From: Deltaproteobacteria bacterium
GTDB taxonomy: Bacteria; Myxococcota_A; UBA9160; UBA4427
NCBI GenBank assembly: GCA_019310385.1
Contig: JAFDEK010000023.1
Span: forward strand, 1 to 61,368
Length of the DNA: 61,368 nt
Direction of reading: 5' to 3'
Position numbers and translations under genes: made by a program. The notes below the pieces were generated by a model. The model was not told the DNA's origin, ran no database searches, and worked only from the letters and a program-made list of their open reading frames with translations. Positions 17,593-26,491 of the stretch are shown here, in pieces (the stretch's first letter is position 1; each line of letters starts with the position of its first letter).

Positions 17593-19628
17593 TCGTGGAG
17601 ATCGGTGCGGCCATCATGGCCTGGCTCGCCGCGACGGGCGGGGCGATCGCCCTGGCGTTCATCGTCCTGCTGGCTCTGGGCATCCTCGCCATGGCGGTGC
17701 TCTACGTGGGCTCGGCGGTGATCGTGCTGGAGCGCTTCGCCCGGGTGGCCCAGGGTTGGCTCTCCATCGCAGGCTTTGCCGCGCTGATCTGCGTCGTGGC
17801 GGCTCTGGTGACCGCGGATCTCTCCCAGCCCGAGCTCCATGGGCGTCCCTGGGGCGAGTGGTTCGCCGGGGTGATGCCGCTGCTCTTGCGCGCGGCGCTC
17901 TCGACCCTGGTCATGACGCTGCTCTGCCGCTTCGCACTCGCGCGACTCTCATCGGATCAGCTCGGGACGGCCTCCCTGGTGATCCTCGGCTTCTCCGTCA
18001 CCCTGGTTCTGGTTTCGGCGCTGCCCCTTGTCTACGCCTTCCTGCCCCTGCTGGGGGTCGGCCTCCTCGCTCTCTTCTACGCCTGGCGTCGGGCCAGGCG
18101 CGCGGCACCCGCGAGCGAGGAGGATGACGCGGCGTCGCCCTCGCGCCGCCTGGCCTGGTTTGCCGGCGCCATCGTCCTGGGGCTGCTCTCTGCCGCGCTG
18201 CCCGATGGGGGCGGGGAGCTCGCGAGCGGCCTGGGTGCCCTCGTGGTGGGCGCCTACTTCGCCGCCGTGGTCTTCGGCCTGCTGCCCCTGGCCGCGGCTG
18301 GGCTCCTCTTCATGCGGAGCTCCGTCGAGTGGTTCATCGCCGTTCGCTATCTGGTCGCGAAGCGCCGCCAGGTCTTCATCTCCGCCATCACGGCGATCTG
18401 CGTCGGCGGCATTGCGGCCGGCGTCTGGCTCATCGTCGTCGTGCTCTCGGTGATGAACGGCTTCGAGCGGACCTGGCGCGAGGAGATTCTCGGCAATCGG
18501 GCCCACTTCACGGTGCACAGCGGCTTCGGCCCCTTCGAGGGCTATGACGGGATCCTGCAGCAGGTTCGCGGGGTCGAGGGCGTGACGGCCGCTTCGCCCT
18601 ACATCGACGCCGAAGGCATGGTGAGGGGGAGTCGGGGCGAGATCTTCAGCGTGCGCCTGCGCGGGATCGACCCCGCAACCGTCGGCGACGTGACCGACCT
18701 GCGTGACGACCTGCTGGCGGGCTCCATCGACGAGCTCGTCGTCGCCGAAGGCGACAAGGCGATCCTGGCCGCGGAGAACCCGGGTGAGGACTCCGCAGCG
18801 GAGCCCGAGGTCCCGGGCATCGTGGTGGGCAACCAGCTCGCGGTCTCGGCCGGAGTCTCGCTCGGCGACACCCTGGTGCTGATCTCGCCTTTCGGCGGCC
18901 CCCAGACGCCGCTAGGACCCGCGCCCCGGCTCAAGCGCTTCCGGGTGGTGGGCGTCTACCAGTCGAGCTTCTTCCAATACGACGAGGTCTATACCTATGT
19001 CGCCATTCCGGCGGCCCAGGATTTTCGCCGGGTGGCCGACGTGGTGGACGGCATCGAGGTTCGCACGACGGACTTCTATCGCTCGCGCCGGGTGGGGGAC
19101 GCGGTGCGGACGGCCCTCGACTATCCCTACTACACCCGCGACTGGAAGGACTTCTTCCCGGCCTTCTTCCAGGCCCTCAAGACGGAGCGGGTGATGATGT
19201 TCCTGCTGCTGACCATGATCATGGTGGTGGCCGCATTCCTCATCGTCGCCACGTTGATCATGATGATCATGGAGAAGTCCAGCGACATTGCGATCCTCAA
19301 GGCCATGGGGGCCGAGGACTCGGCGATCCAGCGCGTCTTCGCCATCGAGGGCACCCTGATCGGGCTTGCGGGGACGCTTTTCGGTGTCATCGGGGGCATC
19401 GCGGTGACGGCCCAGCTCGAGTGGCTGCAGGGTCGTATCGAGTCCATTACCGGTATCGACACCCTGCCGGCCAGCGTCTATCAGTTCTCGACTCTCCCGA
19501 CCCAGGTGAATCCCGTGCAGGTGGGCTTCGTCGCCGCGATCGCGATGGTGCTCTCCCTGGGCGCGACTCTGCTGCCCAGTCGACAGGGCGCCCGCCTCGA
19601 TCCCGCCGAAGGCTTGCGATATGAGTGA
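17589..19628 (+). CDS. lolC: LolC/E-type lipoprotein-release permease with an extra N-terminal membrane domain
   Basis: The 679-residue protein has two parts. Residues about 245-679 are a standard LolC/E/F permease: 'WFIAVRYLVAKRRQVFIS', a first span with 'VMNGFE', a large periplasmic domain, and three C-terminal spans with 'SSDIAILKAMGAED'. Residues 1-240 add about six or seven membrane spans not normally present in the family. An in-frame ATG at 18312 falls exactly where a normal LolC would start, but it lacks a clear SD. The GTG start overlaps the lysS stop, and the end overlaps lolD. With LolD it should release mature lipoproteins to LolA. A single permease gene suggests a LolF-like homodimer (inference). 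Confidence 0.88.
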   Translation: MIVEIGAAIMAWLAATGGAIALAFIVLLALGILAMAVLYVGSAVIVLERFARVAQGWLSIAGFAALICVVAALVTADLSQPELHGRPWGEWFAGVMPLLLRAALSTLVMTLLCRFALARLSSDQLGTASLVILGFSVTLVLVSALPLVYAFLPLLGVGLLALFYAWRRARRAAPASEEDDAASPSRRLAWFAGAIVLGLLSAALPDGGGELASGLGALVVGAYFAAVVFGLLPLAAAGLLFMRSSVEWFIAVRYLVAKRRQVFISAITAICVGGIAAGVWLIVVVLSVMNGFERTWREEILGNRAHFTVHSGFGPFEGYDGILQQVRGVEGVTAASPYIDAEGMVRGSRGEIFSVRLRGIDPATVGDVTDLRDDLLAGSIDELVVAEGDKAILAAENPGEDSAAEPEVPGIVVGNQLAVSAGVSLGDTLVLISPFGGPQTPLGPAPRLKRFRVVGVYQSSFFQYDEVYTYVAIPAAQDFRRVADVVDGIEVRTTDFYRSRRVGDAVRTALDYPYYTRDWKDFFPAFFQALKTERVMMFLLLTMIMVVAAFLIVATLIMMIMEKSSDIAILKAMGAEDSAIQRVFAIEGTLIGLAGTLFGVIGGIAVTAQLEWLQGRIESITGIDTLPASVYQFSTLPTQVNPVQVGFVAAIAMVLSLGATLLPSRQGARLDPAEGLRYE

Positions 19629-20352
19629 GCGAAGCGGGCATGACGGGTCAGGCGAGCTGCTGATTCGCGTCGAGGCTCTCGGGAAGAGCTTCGAGACCGG
19701 CGACGGCACCATCGATGTTCTGAGCGACCTCGACTTCGAGGTGCGCGCCGGGGAGCGGATCGCGGTGCTGGGCCAGTCGGGGGTCGGCAAGTCGACGCTG
19801 CTCCACATCCTCGGGACCCTCGACCACCCGACCCGTGGGCAGGTGCTCTTCCGCGGGGAGGACGTCTTCGCCAAGAGCGGCGCCGAGCTGGCCAGGCTGC
19901 GCAACGGCTTCGTGGGCTTCGTCTTCCAGTTCCACCATCTGCTGCCCGAGTTCAACGCACTCGAGAACGTAATGATGCCCGGACTGATCCGGGGTGTCGA
20001 TTTCGACGAGATGCGCGAGCGGGCGGCGACCATGCTCGAGGAGGTAGGCCTCTCCCATCGGCTCGGTCACCGGGTGGGGAAGCTCTCGGGCGGGGAGCGG
20101 CAGCGCGTGGCCGTGGCCCGGGCCCTCGTCCTCGATCCGCCGGTGATCCTCGCGGACGAGCCGACCGGGAATCTCGATCCGACGACCGGAGACCAGATTG
20201 CGGATCTCCTCTTCGAAATGAACCGCTGCCGGGGCACGACCCTGGTCGTCGTGACCCACAGCGGCCGTATGGCGCGCAAGCTCGGCCGCGCGGTGGTGAT
20301 GCGGAAGGGGAAGCTGGAAGAGCAGGACCTGGCGCAGTGGTCCGGCACGTGA
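19621..20352 (+). CDS. lolD: Lipoprotein-releasing ABC ATPase LolD
   Basis: The 243-residue ATPase has Walker A 'GQSGVGKST' (about 51-59), the signature 'LSGGERQRVA' (about 155) and Walker B 'VILADEPTGNLD' (about 174-185), all intact, with the 'ADEPTGNLD' form typical of the MacB/LolD branch. The ATG lies 8 nt inside the end of the permease gene. It powers extraction of outer-membrane lipoproteins from the inner membrane. Confidence 0.95.
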   Translation: MSERSGHDGSGELLIRVEALGKSFETGDGTIDVLSDLDFEVRAGERIAVLGQSGVGKSTLLHILGTLDHPTRGQVLFRGEDVFAKSGAELARLRNGFVGFVFQFHHLLPEFNALENVMMPGLIRGVDFDEMRERAATMLEEVGLSHRLGHRVGKLSGGERQRVAVARALVLDPPVILADEPTGNLDPTTGDQIADLLFEMNRCRGTTLVVVTHSGRMARKLGRAVVMRKGKLEEQDLAQWSGT

Positions 20353-20419
20353 GAGGCCCCCTGCGAGATCCATGAAGCGCGGCGCCTGGATTCTGTGGAG
20401 CGAAATCGCCGAAGCCGGT

Positions 20420-20438
20420 GCGAAGCTTGGAGCTTCGC
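20420..20438 (+). promoter_or_regulatory. Perfect 8-bp stem-loop upstream of bamA
   Basis: 'gcgaagct' - 'tgg' - 'agcttcgc': a perfect 8-bp inverted repeat with a 3-nt loop, 67 nt after the lolD stop and 81 nt before the chosen bamA start. No T-run follows, so it is not a classic terminator. It could be an attenuator, an RNA processing/stability element or a protein site. Confidence 0.45.
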
Positions 20439-20519
20439 GGCCGATTCGGGCTAACATGCCCCCCGTTTCGTGGAGCGGTCGAGACCCGGGATCCGCATCG
20501 CTCCCGCCGAGGTCGATCC

Positions 20520-20533
20520 GGAGGAAAGCCTTG
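20520..20533 (+). promoter_or_regulatory. Strong SD deciding the TTG start of bamA
   Basis: 'ggaggaaagccttg': GGAGG with a 6-nt spacer to TTG at 20531. The resulting protein opens with an ordinary signal peptide. The longer in-frame ATG (20372) would put 53 unlikely residues in front and cover the stem-loop. Confidence 0.7.
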
Positions 20534-23500
20534 CGCTCGCTGGGCCGCGCCGGCATGCGCGCCGTCATCGCATCCCTTGCCCTGATCTTCGCGCTGGCTG
20601 TGCTGGCGGTGGCTGCGCCGTCGACCGCACAATCGACCGCCGAACAGACCGCCGAACAGACCGCCGAACAGACCGCCGAACAGACCGCCGAACAGACCGC
20701 CGAACAGACCGCAGAACAGAGTGCGGCGCCGGAGACGGTCCCTGTTTCCGAAGCGGCCCCGGTTTCCGAAGCGACGCCGGTTTCCGAGGTGAGCACGGCC
20801 TCGACCGGGGAAGAGGCCGCCGCGGCGGAATCCGCCGAGGAGCGGGTACTGCTCGCCGTCCTGCCCTTCCGGATCCACAGCGCCCGGCCCCTCGGCTACC
20901 TCACCGAGTCCATCGCCGAGCTGCTCGCCACTCGCATGGCGTCTACCGGACGGGTGGACATCGTCGACTCGGCCGATGTCCTCGAGGCCATGGGGGGCAC
21001 CCTGCGCACCGAGCTCTCCGACACGGAGCTCCGGCGCCTCGCCAAGAGGCTGGGCGCCACCGCGGTCATCACCGGGAGTCTCACCGAGCTGGCTGGGCGC
21101 TTCAGCCTCGACCTTCGCATGACGCCTGCGGGTCCCGGCAGCGGCGCGAGCATCGTCATCGTCGCCCAGAGCGAAGAGGAGCTCCTGGGACGCCTCGATG
21201 AGATGGCCGAGCGTGCGACCGCGGCGGTCACCGAAGGTGGCCCCGGGATCATCACGACCGTGGACTTCGAGGGCGCCGACGAGCTCGAAGGGCCGTTGCG
21301 GGGGCTCCTCAGTGCCTACGCGGGACTGCGCTACGACCCGGCGGCCGTGCGCCGGGATCGGGCCCGGCTCGAGGAGCACCCGGGCGTCGCCAGCGTGGAC
21401 GTCGAGACCGAGCGCACACCCAAGGGCGTGGAGATCCACTATCGGGTCGTGCGCGCCCAGGCGGTCGTCGGACCCGTCGACGAGGCCGGCGAGGGCATCC
21501 CGATTTCCGACATCGTGATCCGCGGCAATCGGCGCATCGAGGCCGACGCGATTCGCGCCCGCATCGGCTCCAAGGTGGGCGAGCCCATCAATCGCGTCCA
21601 GGTCGCAACGGACCTGAAGGAAGTCTTCTATCTCGGGTTCTTCCGCAACGTCAAGGTACTCCTGGACGAGGACGAGGCGGGAGTCGTCTTGATCTTCGAC
21701 GTGGAAGAGAACCCGGTCGTGCGCCAGATCACGATCTCGGGCAACGACAACGTCGATGGGGACAAGATCCGCGACGCACTCACCCTCACGACCGGCTCCA
21801 CCCTCGACTACCCCCTGCTCCACAACAATACGGATCGTATCGAGGCGCTCTACCGCTCCGAGGGCTACTACCTGGCCGACGTGGGCTTCAAGATCGAGGA
21901 GCTGCGGGAAGGCTCCGTCGCCGTCCACTTCGACGTGGGCGAGAACGAGAAGCTGCAGCTCAAGAAGGTGGAGTTCGCCGGCAACGAGGCCTTCTCCGAC
22001 AAGCAGCTCAGGGAGGATTTCTCGACCAAGCTGTGGAGGTTCTGGTCGCCCGCCACGAGCTGGTTCGACCACTCGGGGACCTACTCGGAGCCCCTCTTCG
22101 TGCGCGATCTGCGCGGCGTGGAGAAGCTGTACACCGACTCGGGCTATCTGCAGGTCGAGGTGGGCCAGCCCGACGTCGATCCGACCGAAGATGGGCTCTT
22201 CATCACGGTGCCCATCGTCGAGGGGCCCCAGTTTCGGGTCGGGGAGATCGACGTCAGCGGGGACGAGACCGTCGATCTCGAGGCTCTGCGCATGAAGCTC
22301 CAGCTTGCACAGGGCGAGGTCTTCAACCGCTCCCACCTCACCGAGGACGTCGAGGCTCTCGAGCGCCACTACACCGACCGCGGCTTCTACTTCGCCAGCG
22401 TGCAGCCCGCCACCCAGCTCTCCCAGGAAACCCAGATCGTCGACGTCGAGTTCAAGGTGCAGAAGGGGCCGCTCTACTTCATCCGCCACATCAACATCTC
22501 GGGCAACACGCGCACCATCGATCCGGTGATCCGCCGGGAGATGAAGGTCGTCGAGGGGCAGCTCTACTCCGCGCGGGCCCTCGAGGTGAGCAATCGGCGG
22601 GTGAACGGCCTGGGCTTCTTCGAAGACATCCAGTTCGAGCCCAGGCCCACGGAGGATCCCGCCCAGCTCGACCTGGACGTGAGCGTCGTGGAGCGGCCGA
22701 CGGGCTCCTTCAGCTTCGGCGCCGGCTTCTCGTCCCAGGACGGCCTGGTGTTCACCGCCTCCCTCGCCCAGGCGAACCTCTTCGGGCGGGGCTACGGGGT
22801 GAACCTCTCGGTGGACGTGGGCGGTCGCACCGATCGCTACTTCGTCTCCGTCTCGGATCCCTACTTCCTCGGCAGCGACTTCAGCCTGGGCGGGACCTTC
22901 TTCCTCACGCGGGTGAACTTCGACGGCTTCAATCAGCTGCAGCAGGGCATCGACATCAACCTCGGCCACTCCCTGCGCGAGGACAACACGGCCCGGGGCT
23001 TCCTGCGCTACAGCTACGCGAAACGCCGCGTCGAGCGGGACGACAACGTGAACGCGGCCGCCGTGATCTTCCGCGAGATCCTCCAGGGCAACGAGAGCAG
23101 CAGCATGGTGGGGGCCTCCTTCCGCAGCGACACCCGCAACGACCGCTTCGCCCCCACGGCGGGCACCACCTACGGGGCCAATATCGACTATTCGGGCTTG
23201 GGTGGCTTCGCGAACTTCCTGCGCCTCGAAGGGCGCTTCTCCTGGTATCTGGGCGCGCCCAGGTGGATGTTCGAACGCTCCTCCTTCGTGCTCTCCGCAC
23301 GGGTGGGCTACACAGTGCCCTTCAACACCCTCGAGGACTACAGCTTCGTCGGCCTGCAGCAGCAGACGCCCTGCGACGACGGGGCCTGCCTCAACGCGGC
23401 GCCCCTCACGGAGATCGACACCGACATCAAGCTGCCCCTCACCGAGCGCTACTTCCTGGGCGGCATCGGCAGCTTCCAGCTGCGTGGCTTCAAGGCCCGA

Positions 23501-24022
23501 TCGATCGGCCCCCGGCGCGCGATCCTGCGGCGCACCGGTCTCCAGGCCACCGGCTCGGTCTTTCACCCCGTGGGAACGGAGTTCATCGTGGAGGAGGGCG
23601 TCGCCCGCTGCCTGGATATTCCCGTGGGCACGGGCGCGGAGGGTCGGCCCTTCCAGAACACCCAGGGCAACAAGAATGGGCGCTGCAATGACATCAATGA
23701 CCGTAAGATCAAGGACTTCGAGGATCTGCAGGAGACCGACGTGATCGGTGGCAACAAGTTCGCCACCGTCAGTCTCGAGTACCGCTTCCCCATTTCGGAG
23801 ACCGTGGGGCTGCAGGCCGTGCTCTTCGTCGACACCGGAAACGCCTTCGCGGAGGGTGAGAGCTTGTTGGACTTCGGCGACTGGCGCTACGCTTGGGGTG
23901 GCGGACTGTTGTGGTTTTCCCCCTTCGGTCCGCTGCAGGTGATTTTGGGTTTTCCCATCAACCCGCTCTCCATCGAGAAGAGTCCCGTCTTCGAGTTCTC
24001 GGTGGGCGGCTTCGGGAATTAG
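20531..24022 (+). CDS. bamA: Outer-membrane protein assembly factor BamA with an N-terminal FlgO/TolB-N-like domain
   Basis: BamA inserts beta-barrel proteins into the outer membrane. Starting at TTG 20531, the protein (about 1163 residues) has a signal peptide ending near 'APSTAQ', a (TAEQ)7 repeat, a domain resembling FlgO/CsgG/TolB-N proteins ('LLAVLPFRIHSARPLGYLTE', 'RLGATAVITGSLTEL'; about residues 100-235), several POTRA repeats (about 240-700; e.g. 'ISDIVIRGNRRIEADAIRAR', 'IRHINISGNTRT') and a C-terminal 16-strand barrel with 'GIGSFQLRGF' (the VRGF-like L6 motif). The last residues are 'GGFGN' rather than ending in Phe. skp follows 224 nt downstream. Confidence 0.93.
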   Translation: MRSLGRAGMRAVIASLALIFALAVLAVAAPSTAQSTAEQTAEQTAEQTAEQTAEQTAEQTAEQSAAPETVPVSEAAPVSEATPVSEVSTASTGEEAAAAESAEERVLLAVLPFRIHSARPLGYLTESIAELLATRMASTGRVDIVDSADVLEAMGGTLRTELSDTELRRLAKRLGATAVITGSLTELAGRFSLDLRMTPAGPGSGASIVIVAQSEEELLGRLDEMAERATAAVTEGGPGIITTVDFEGADELEGPLRGLLSAYAGLRYDPAAVRRDRARLEEHPGVASVDVETERTPKGVEIHYRVVRAQAVVGPVDEAGEGIPISDIVIRGNRRIEADAIRARIGSKVGEPINRVQVATDLKEVFYLGFFRNVKVLLDEDEAGVVLIFDVEENPVVRQITISGNDNVDGDKIRDALTLTTGSTLDYPLLHNNTDRIEALYRSEGYYLADVGFKIEELREGSVAVHFDVGENEKLQLKKVEFAGNEAFSDKQLREDFSTKLWRFWSPATSWFDHSGTYSEPLFVRDLRGVEKLYTDSGYLQVEVGQPDVDPTEDGLFITVPIVEGPQFRVGEIDVSGDETVDLEALRMKLQLAQGEVFNRSHLTEDVEALERHYTDRGFYFASVQPATQLSQETQIVDVEFKVQKGPLYFIRHINISGNTRTIDPVIRREMKVVEGQLYSARALEVSNRRVNGLGFFEDIQFEPRPTEDPAQLDLDVSVVERPTGSFSFGAGFSSQDGLVFTASLAQANLFGRGYGVNLSVDVGGRTDRYFVSVSDPYFLGSDFSLGGTFFLTRVNFDGFNQLQQGIDINLGHSLREDNTARGFLRYSYAKRRVERDDNVNAAAVIFREILQGNESSSMVGASFRSDTRNDRFAPTAGTTYGANIDYSGLGGFANFLRLEGRFSWYLGAPRWMFERSSFVLSARVGYTVPFNTLEDYSFVGLQQQTPCDDGACLNAAPLTEIDTDIKLPLTERYFLGGIGSFQLRGFKARSIGPRRAILRRTGLQATGSVFHPVGTEFIVEEGVARCLDIPVGTGAEGRPFQNTQGNKNGRCNDINDRKIKDFEDLQETDVIGGNKFATVSLEYRFPISETVGLQAVLFVDTGNAFAEGESLLDFGDWRYAWGGGLLWFSPFGPLQVILGFPINPLSIEKSPVFEFSVGGFGN
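20636..20719 (+). repeat. 12-bp tandem repeat, 7 copies, encoding TAEQ in bamA
   Basis: Seven units of 'accgccgaacag' (the last is 'accgcagaacag') encode (TAEQ)7 just after the predicted signal-peptide cleavage site. The units are nearly identical at DNA level, so they arose recently. Confidence 0.95.
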
Positions 24023-24246
24023 GGTGGTTCCAGCGGGTCCTCGGACGAGTGATCGGGGATCTGAGCGGTCGAGTGCGGCGCTGGGCTTCGCTGCCGGATG
24101 TTCCGGGTGCGGCGCATCGACGCGGTGGCGGGCGGAACGAGTCCGCTGCCATGGTTTTGGGTTCGTTCGATCCGAAGATGTGAATTCGATTCTTCCCTCT
24201 TCGAGGCCGCCTCTGCGCGGAAGGCCTCCGGGAGGGAGAAAGGGAG

Positions 24247-24777
24247 ATGCTTTCAATGCGCTTGAACAAGGCGATCGTCCTGGTTGCTGTGGTGATCGTC
24301 CTGGCCTGGGGGCTGGGAGCCAGCAAGGAGGGCCTGAAGGTGGGGGTCGTGGACCTCGAGCACGCTGTCAGCTCGACCACCGGGGGCAAGGCGGCGCGGG
24401 AGGAGTTCGAGCGCAAGGCTCGTGAGGCCGAGGCCTCGCTGCAGCCCATGATCGAACGCTTCCAGGCGATGGCCAAGGAGTTCGAGGCGAAGAAGTTCGT
24501 GCTCTCGGAAGACGCGCTGATGCAGAAGCAGCTCGACCTTGCCGAGCTGCGCAACCAGATCCAGAACAAGCAGAAGGAGATGCAGGGACAGCTCGAGGTG
24601 GATCGGGAGCGGCTCATGGGCCCCTTGCAGCGGAAGCTCGGCGCGGTGATCGACGAGCTCGGGCGCGAAGAGGGCTTCTCGATGATCTTCATGCGCAACA
24701 CCCCGGGCCTTGCGTACACCCGCGAGGCTCTGGACATCACCGATCTCGTGATCGAGAAATTCAACGAGAAGGGCTGA
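24247..24777 (+). CDS. skp: Skp/OmpH-type periplasmic chaperone
   Basis: The 176-residue protein has a signal peptide ('AIVLVAVVIVLAWGLGAS'), then the OmpH pattern 'KVGVVDLEHAVSSTTGGK', a long charged coiled-coil arm (about 55-125) and a return strand ('FSMIFMRNTPGLAYT'). Skp shields unfolded outer-membrane proteins on their way to BamA. The ATG at 24247 follows 'ggagggagaaagggag'. It lies between bamA and lpxA. The usual lpxD and fabZ are absent between skp and lpxA. Confidence 0.9.
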   Translation: MLSMRLNKAIVLVAVVIVLAWGLGASKEGLKVGVVDLEHAVSSTTGGKAAREEFERKAREAEASLQPMIERFQAMAKEFEAKKFVLSEDALMQKQLDLAELRNQIQNKQKEMQGQLEVDRERLMGPLQRKLGAVIDELGREEGFSMIFMRNTPGLAYTREALDITDLVIEKFNEKG

Positions 24778-24784
24778 GCGCTCG

Positions 24785-25561
24785 GTGACTCGCGTCCATC
24801 CGACCGCAAGTGTCGACCCCCAGGCCCGTCTCGACGAAGACGTCGAGGTCGGGCCCTATGGGGTCGTGGGCCCCGAGGTCGAGCTCGGTCGCGGGGTGAA
24901 GATCGGCGCCCACGTGGCGGTGATCGGCCGCACCCGGGTCGGCGTCGGCTGCGAGATCCACCCCTTTGCCTGCGTGGGCGGCGTTCCCCAGGACAAGGAC
25001 TTCTCCGGGGAGCCCACGCGCCTCGAGATCGGCGCGAACAACGTGATCCGGGAGCACGTCACCATCCACGTCGGCACGCCCAGGGGCGGGGGCTGCACGC
25101 GGATCGGCGACGACAACCTGATCATGAATGCCGCTCACATCGCCCACGACTGCCAGATCGGCTCCCAGTGCATCATCGCGAGCTACTGCGGCCTGGCGGG
25201 CCACGTCAGCGTGGGGGACCACGTGGTGCTGGGCGCCTATACCGGCGTTCACCAGTTCTCGCGGGTCGGCGAGTCGGTGATGGCGGCATCCAACGCCAAG
25301 CTCTCCCTCGACGCGCCTCCCTTCTCCATGGTGGCGGGCGATCGCGCGCGGCTGGTGGGCGTCAATTCGGTCGGCCTCAAGCGGCGCGGCCTCGCCGCGG
25401 AGGTGCGGCAGGACATCAAGCACGCCTTCCACATCCTCTTCCACTCCCGTACGCGACTGGCTGCGGCGCTGGTCCGCGTGCGAGCCGAGTGCGCGGGCTC
25501 TGCCGAGGTGGAACGTCTGTTGCTCTTCCTCGAGAAGTCCGAGCGGGGCTTCTGTCGCTGA
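24785..25561 (+). CDS. lpxA: UDP-N-acetylglucosamine O-acyltransferase
   Basis: LpxA performs the first step of lipid A synthesis, moving a hydroxyacyl chain from ACP to the 3-position of UDP-GlcNAc. The 258-residue protein is a left-handed parallel beta helix with hexapeptide repeats, 'GGVPQDKDFSGEPT' and the catalytic His in 'NAAHIAHDC' (about residues 117-125), plus the C-terminal 'VGLKRRG' segment. A GTG start lies 7 nt after skp. The acyl-length region reads 'SNAKLSLDAPPFSMVAGD', which differs from the enterobacterial 'TGVAQDVPPY' form. Confidence 0.95.
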   Translation: MTRVHPTASVDPQARLDEDVEVGPYGVVGPEVELGRGVKIGAHVAVIGRTRVGVGCEIHPFACVGGVPQDKDFSGEPTRLEIGANNVIREHVTIHVGTPRGGGCTRIGDDNLIMNAAHIAHDCQIGSQCIIASYCGLAGHVSVGDHVVLGAYTGVHQFSRVGESVMAASNAKLSLDAPPFSMVAGDRARLVGVNSVGLKRRGLAAEVRQDIKHAFHILFHSRTRLAAALVRVRAECAGSAEVERLLLFLEKSERGFCR

Positions 25562-25588
25562 GACAGCGCCGGGGCAGGGGAGCCAACC

Positions 25589-26491
25589 TTGATCGAGACC
25601 CTTGGGCTCATCGCGGGCGATGGTCGCTTCCCCGCCGAGATCGCTCGGGCGGCCCGGGCCCGGGGCGCTCGGGTGCTGGCTGTCGCCTTCCGCGGGCTGA
25701 GCGATCCCGCCCTGGTCCAGGAGGTCGACGAGCTCCATTGGCTCTACCTCGGTGAGGTCGAAAAGCTCCTGTGCGTCTTCGGCGAGGCGGGCGTTCGCGA
25801 CCTGGTGATGGCGGGAAAGGTCTCCAAGGACCATCTCTACCGCGAGCGCGCCGAACTGCGCCCGGACCGGCGGGCCCTCGAGATTCTCGAGGCCCTGCCC
25901 GACCGCCGGGACGATGCCATCCTGGGTGCCCTGGCCCGGGCCCTGGAAGCCGAAGGGCTGGTTCTCCACTCCCAGGCCGAGCTCGCTCCCGGGCTCGTGG
26001 CGGGCGTCGGCGTGCTGGGCGCCTGCTCGCCCAGCGCCGCCCAGCTGGGTGACATGGCCTTCGGCTGGCCCGTCGCCAAGGCGATCGGAGCCCTCGACAT
26101 CGGCCAGACCGTGGTGGTCGAGCAGGGCTCGGTGCTCGCCGTAGAGGCCATGGAGGGGACGGACGCAGCCATTCGCCGGGGGGGACGGCTGGGCGTGGGG
26201 GGAGCCTGCGTGGTGAAGGTCGCCAGGCCCGGCCAGGACCTGCGCTTCGATCTGCCCGCCATCGGCCTCGGCACCCTCGAGGCGATGGTGGAGGCGAAGG
26301 CCAGCGCCCTGGCTTTCGAGGCCGGCTGCAGCGTGATCCTCGACCGCGACGAGCTCATCGCCCGGGCCGACGTCCAGCAGATCGCCCTCGTGGGCTTCGC
26401 CGGGCCGGGTCCCTGCCCCGCTGGAGAGGCGCCCGGCAGGCGGGAAGTGCCCGGTCAGGGAGAAGTGTCCGGCGCCGGAGGCGAAGGGTGA
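25589..26491 (+). CDS. lpxI: UDP-2,3-diacylglucosamine diphosphatase LpxI
   Basis: LpxI hydrolyses UDP-diacylglucosamine to lipid X and UMP; it replaces LpxH in many alpha- and deltaproteobacteria. The protein begins 'LGLIAGDGRFPAEIARAARA' and contains 'VMAGKVSK' and the C-terminal 'GQTVVVEQGSVLAVEAMEGT' core with 'VILDRDELI'. A TTG start at 25589 follows 'ggcaggggag'. The 300-residue length includes a Gly/Pro-rich C-terminal tail (about 30 residues) not expected in the family. It overlaps the next gene by 4 nt. Confidence 0.93.
   Translation: MIETLGLIAGDGRFPAEIARAARARGARVLAVAFRGLSDPALVQEVDELHWLYLGEVEKLLCVFGEAGVRDLVMAGKVSKDHLYRERAELRPDRRALEILEALPDRRDDAILGALARALEAEGLVLHSQAELAPGLVAGVGVLGACSPSAAQLGDMAFGWPVAKAIGALDIGQTVVVEQGSVLAVEAMEGTDAAIRRGGRLGVGGACVVKVARPGQDLRFDLPAIGLGTLEAMVEAKASALAFEAGCSVILDRDELIARADVQQIALVGFAGPGPCPAGEAPGRREVPGQGEVSGAGGEG

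Noticed and set aside
20372..20530. Longer bamA start at ATG 20372
   Set aside because: No SD, residues unlike a signal peptide, and it would cover the stem-loop; TTG 20531 has a near-perfect SD.
19952..24256. A 1434-codon open frame on the minus strand opposite lolD and bamA
   Set aside because: It mirrors the GAG/CTC-rich codon use of the real genes; bamA on the plus strand has clear domains, and the antisense product has none.
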